Shown piece after piece: positions 6,540-7,688 of a stretch of DNA of 7,688 nucleotides. The stretch covers positions 1 to 7,688 of the forward strand of contig CAIOUK010000202.1 in NCBI GenBank assembly GCA_903861445.1, written 5' to 3'. The stretch comes from an uncultured Verrucomicrobia subdivision 3 bacterium. Lineage in GTDB: Bacteria > Verrucomicrobiota > Verrucomicrobiia > Limisphaerales > UBA11358. How positions within the stretch are numbered: the first letter of the stretch is position 1; each line of letters opens with the position of its first letter. The notes beneath the pieces are model-generated. The model had not been told where the DNA came from, made no database searches, and saw only the letters and a program-made list of their open reading frames with translations. Both the position numbers and the translations under genes were made by a program.

Positions 6540-6567
6540 TTGACTTGCGGCAGCGGCGCGGTAAATT
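6540..6567 (+). promoter_or_regulatory. Candidate promoter for the Fur-type regulator and suf genes
   Basis: A TTGACT hexamer at 6540-6545 is followed, 16 bases on, by TAAATT at 6562-6567, which matches four of six -10 consensus bases. The start point would fall almost on the ATG at 6577, implying a leaderless or nearly leaderless message. Another option is that TAGAAT inside the palindrome (6523-6528) is the -10, which would give direct repression and a leader of about 40 bases. The sequence does not decide between them. Confidence 0.4.
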
Positions 6568-6576
6568 TTCTCCGCG

Positions 6577-7005
6577 ATGAAACCGCGCAGTCATCATTCC
6601 GAAGAACAGCACCTGACCGAATCGTTGGGCGCGACCGGTTTGCGCCTGACGCCGCAGCGCCAGCAGGTTTATGATGTGCTGGTTCAAAAGCGCGATCATC
6701 CGACCGCCGAAGAAGTTTTCATCCGCGCAAAGAAGGCGATGCCGGACATTTCCCACGCCACCGTCTATAACTGTCTGGATGCGCTCGTGAAAAGCGGCCT
6801 CGCGCGGCAGGTCACGCTGGATCGCGGGGCGACGCGCTATTGTCCGAACATGCACGAGCACGGCCATTTTCATTGCGATACGTGCCAGACGGTTTTTGAC
6901 GTGGATCTGCCCGCGCAAGCCATGCCGTTGCCCAAGGGTTTTGCGGCCGAACATTTTGACATCGCCATCCACGGCAAATGCCCGGATTGCGCACAGAAGA
7001 AGTAA
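6577..7005 (+). CDS. Fur-family (PerR-like) metal-dependent transcriptional regulator
   Basis: This 142-residue protein has a winged-helix DNA-binding domain (about 1-85: GLRLTPQRQQVYDVL, then HPTAEEVF and ISHATVYNCLDALVKSGL) and a dimerisation/metal domain. Cys100/Cys103 (CDTC) and Cys135/Cys138 (CPDC) form the structural Zn site of the family. The regulatory site, aligned by eye with Bacillus PerR, keeps His41 (PerR His37), His95 (His91), His97 (His93) and Asp108 (Asp104). The position of PerR Asp85 is Cys89, followed by Pro. The region RYCPNMHEHGHFHC is unusually His-rich. It probably represses its own promoter through the 17-bp palindrome upstream. The gene lies 12 bases before sufB, so it probably controls Fe-S cluster assembly in response to iron, peroxide or another metal-linked signal. 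The family is certain; the sensed signal is not, so no symbol is given. Confidence 0.93.
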   Translation: MKPRSHHSEEQHLTESLGATGLRLTPQRQQVYDVLVQKRDHPTAEEVFIRAKKAMPDISHATVYNCLDALVKSGLARQVTLDRGATRYCPNMHEHGHFHCDTCQTVFDVDLPAQAMPLPKGFAAEHFDIAIHGKCPDCAQKK

Positions 7006-7017
7006 ATTTTACGAACG

Positions 7018-7688
7018 ATGAGCACTGCCACCGAGACAATCGAAGATTTGGTCAAGACGGAATACAAATACGGCTTCGTCACCGATGTTGAAACCGAATC
7101 CACGCCGCCGGGATTGAGCGAGGAAACCATCCGCCATATTTCCGCGAAGAAAAAAGAGCCGACGTGGCTGACCGAATGGCGCATCAAGGCCTATCAATAT
7201 TGGCTGAAAATGCCGGAGCCGACGTGGCAGTTCGTGAAGTATCCGAAAATTGATTTTCAGGACATCAGCTATTTTTCCCAGCCGAAGCCGAACGCCAACG
7301 CGCCGAAAAGTTTGGACGAGGTTGATCCAAAACTTTTGGAGACTTACGAAAAGCTCGGCATTCCGTTACGCGAACGCAGCCGGCTCGCGGGCGTGGCGGT
7401 GGACGCGATTTTTGATTCCGTATCCGTCGGCACAACCTATCGCGAAGAGCTGGCGAAGAAGGGGATTATTTTCTGCTCGTTCAGCGAAGCCGTTCACGAA
7501 CATCCCGAACTCGTCAAAAAATATCTCGGCTCGGTCGTGCCTTACACGGACAATTATTATGCCGCGCTGAATTCCGCCGTCTTCACCGACGGTTCGTTCT
7601 GCTACATCCCGAAAGGTGTGCGCTGTCCAATGGAGCTTTCGACTTACTTCCGCATCAACGCCGCGAAGTCCGGCCAGTTCGAGCGCAC
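7018..7688 (+). CDS. sufB: SufB, Fe-S cluster scaffold subunit (C-terminus beyond window)
   Basis: The first 223 residues are present, about half of the usual 470-480. Family-typical sequence includes YGFVTDVETESTPPGLSEE, then PTWLTEWRIKAYQYWLKM, VGTTYREELAKKGIIFCSF, and finally PYTDNYYAALNSAVFTDGSF and YIPKGVRCPMELSTYFRIN. SufB forms the SufBC2D scaffold that builds [4Fe-4S] clusters using persulfide from SufS and ATP hydrolysis by SufC, in the cytoplasm. The ATG at 7018 lies 12 bases after the regulator's stop and has no Shine-Dalgarno, so translation probably depends on coupling. sufC, sufD and sufS are expected beyond the right edge but cannot be seen. Codon use and G+C match the regulator gene. 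Confidence 0.96.
   Translation, partial: MSTATETIEDLVKTEYKYGFVTDVETESTPPGLSEETIRHISAKKKEPTWLTEWRIKAYQYWLKMPEPTWQFVKYPKIDFQDISYFSQPKPNANAPKSLDEVDPKLLETYEKLGIPLRERSRLAGVAVDAIFDSVSVGTTYREELAKKGIIFCSFSEAVHEHPELVKKYLGSVVPYTDNYYAALNSAVFTDGSFCYIPKGVRCPMELSTYFRINAAKSGQFER

Overview
The window is densely coding, about 58-60% G+C over most of its length, and has no stretch longer than about 110 bases without a gene. It holds two blocks facing away from each other around position 5020-5050. Most genes lack a recognisable Shine-Dalgarno sequence. Together with HpnH and HpnJ homologues, a Fur-type regulator directly ahead of sufB, and lipid and lipoprotein genes, this fits a chromosome of the Verrucomicrobiota or a related PVC-group bacterium. 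That placement is inferred from gene content and style only. No RNA gene, CRISPR array, transposase or integrase was seen.

Left block, minus strand, read from about 5018 down to 1. It starts with a very small lipoprotein, followed 3 bases later by hpnH, the radical SAM enzyme that joins deoxyadenosine to hopene. Next come three unexpected genes: a signal-less lytic transglycosylase with an Ig-like C-terminal region, a TPR lipoprotein, and a signal-less papain-type cysteine protease. Last is hpnJ, the B12-type radical SAM enzyme of the cyclitol-ether hopanoid head group, which runs off the left edge. Gaps are 3-24 bases and all genes are co-directional, so a single transcript is likely. The three middle genes have no known role in hopanoid synthesis. 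Two of them are clearly less G+C-rich than hpnH, so the block looks like a cassette inserted between two lipid genes.

Right block, plus strand. First come a TatT-like (TRAP transporter T-component) lipoprotein and a small SAM-dependent methyltransferase resembling phospholipid N-methyltransferases. Then comes an intergenic region with a perfect 17-bp palindrome of the Per/Fur-box type, a Fur-family regulator, and, 12 bases later, sufB, which runs off the right edge. The last part reads as an autoregulated iron- or peroxide-responsive regulator driving a SUF iron-sulfur assembly operon.

Part of the content shares a cell-envelope theme: hopanoid side-chain synthesis, three lipoproteins, a peptidoglycan-cleaving enzyme and a probable phospholipid methyltransferase. 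The two hopanoid enzymes also need [4Fe-4S] clusters, which SUF supplies. No direct regulatory link between the two blocks is visible.
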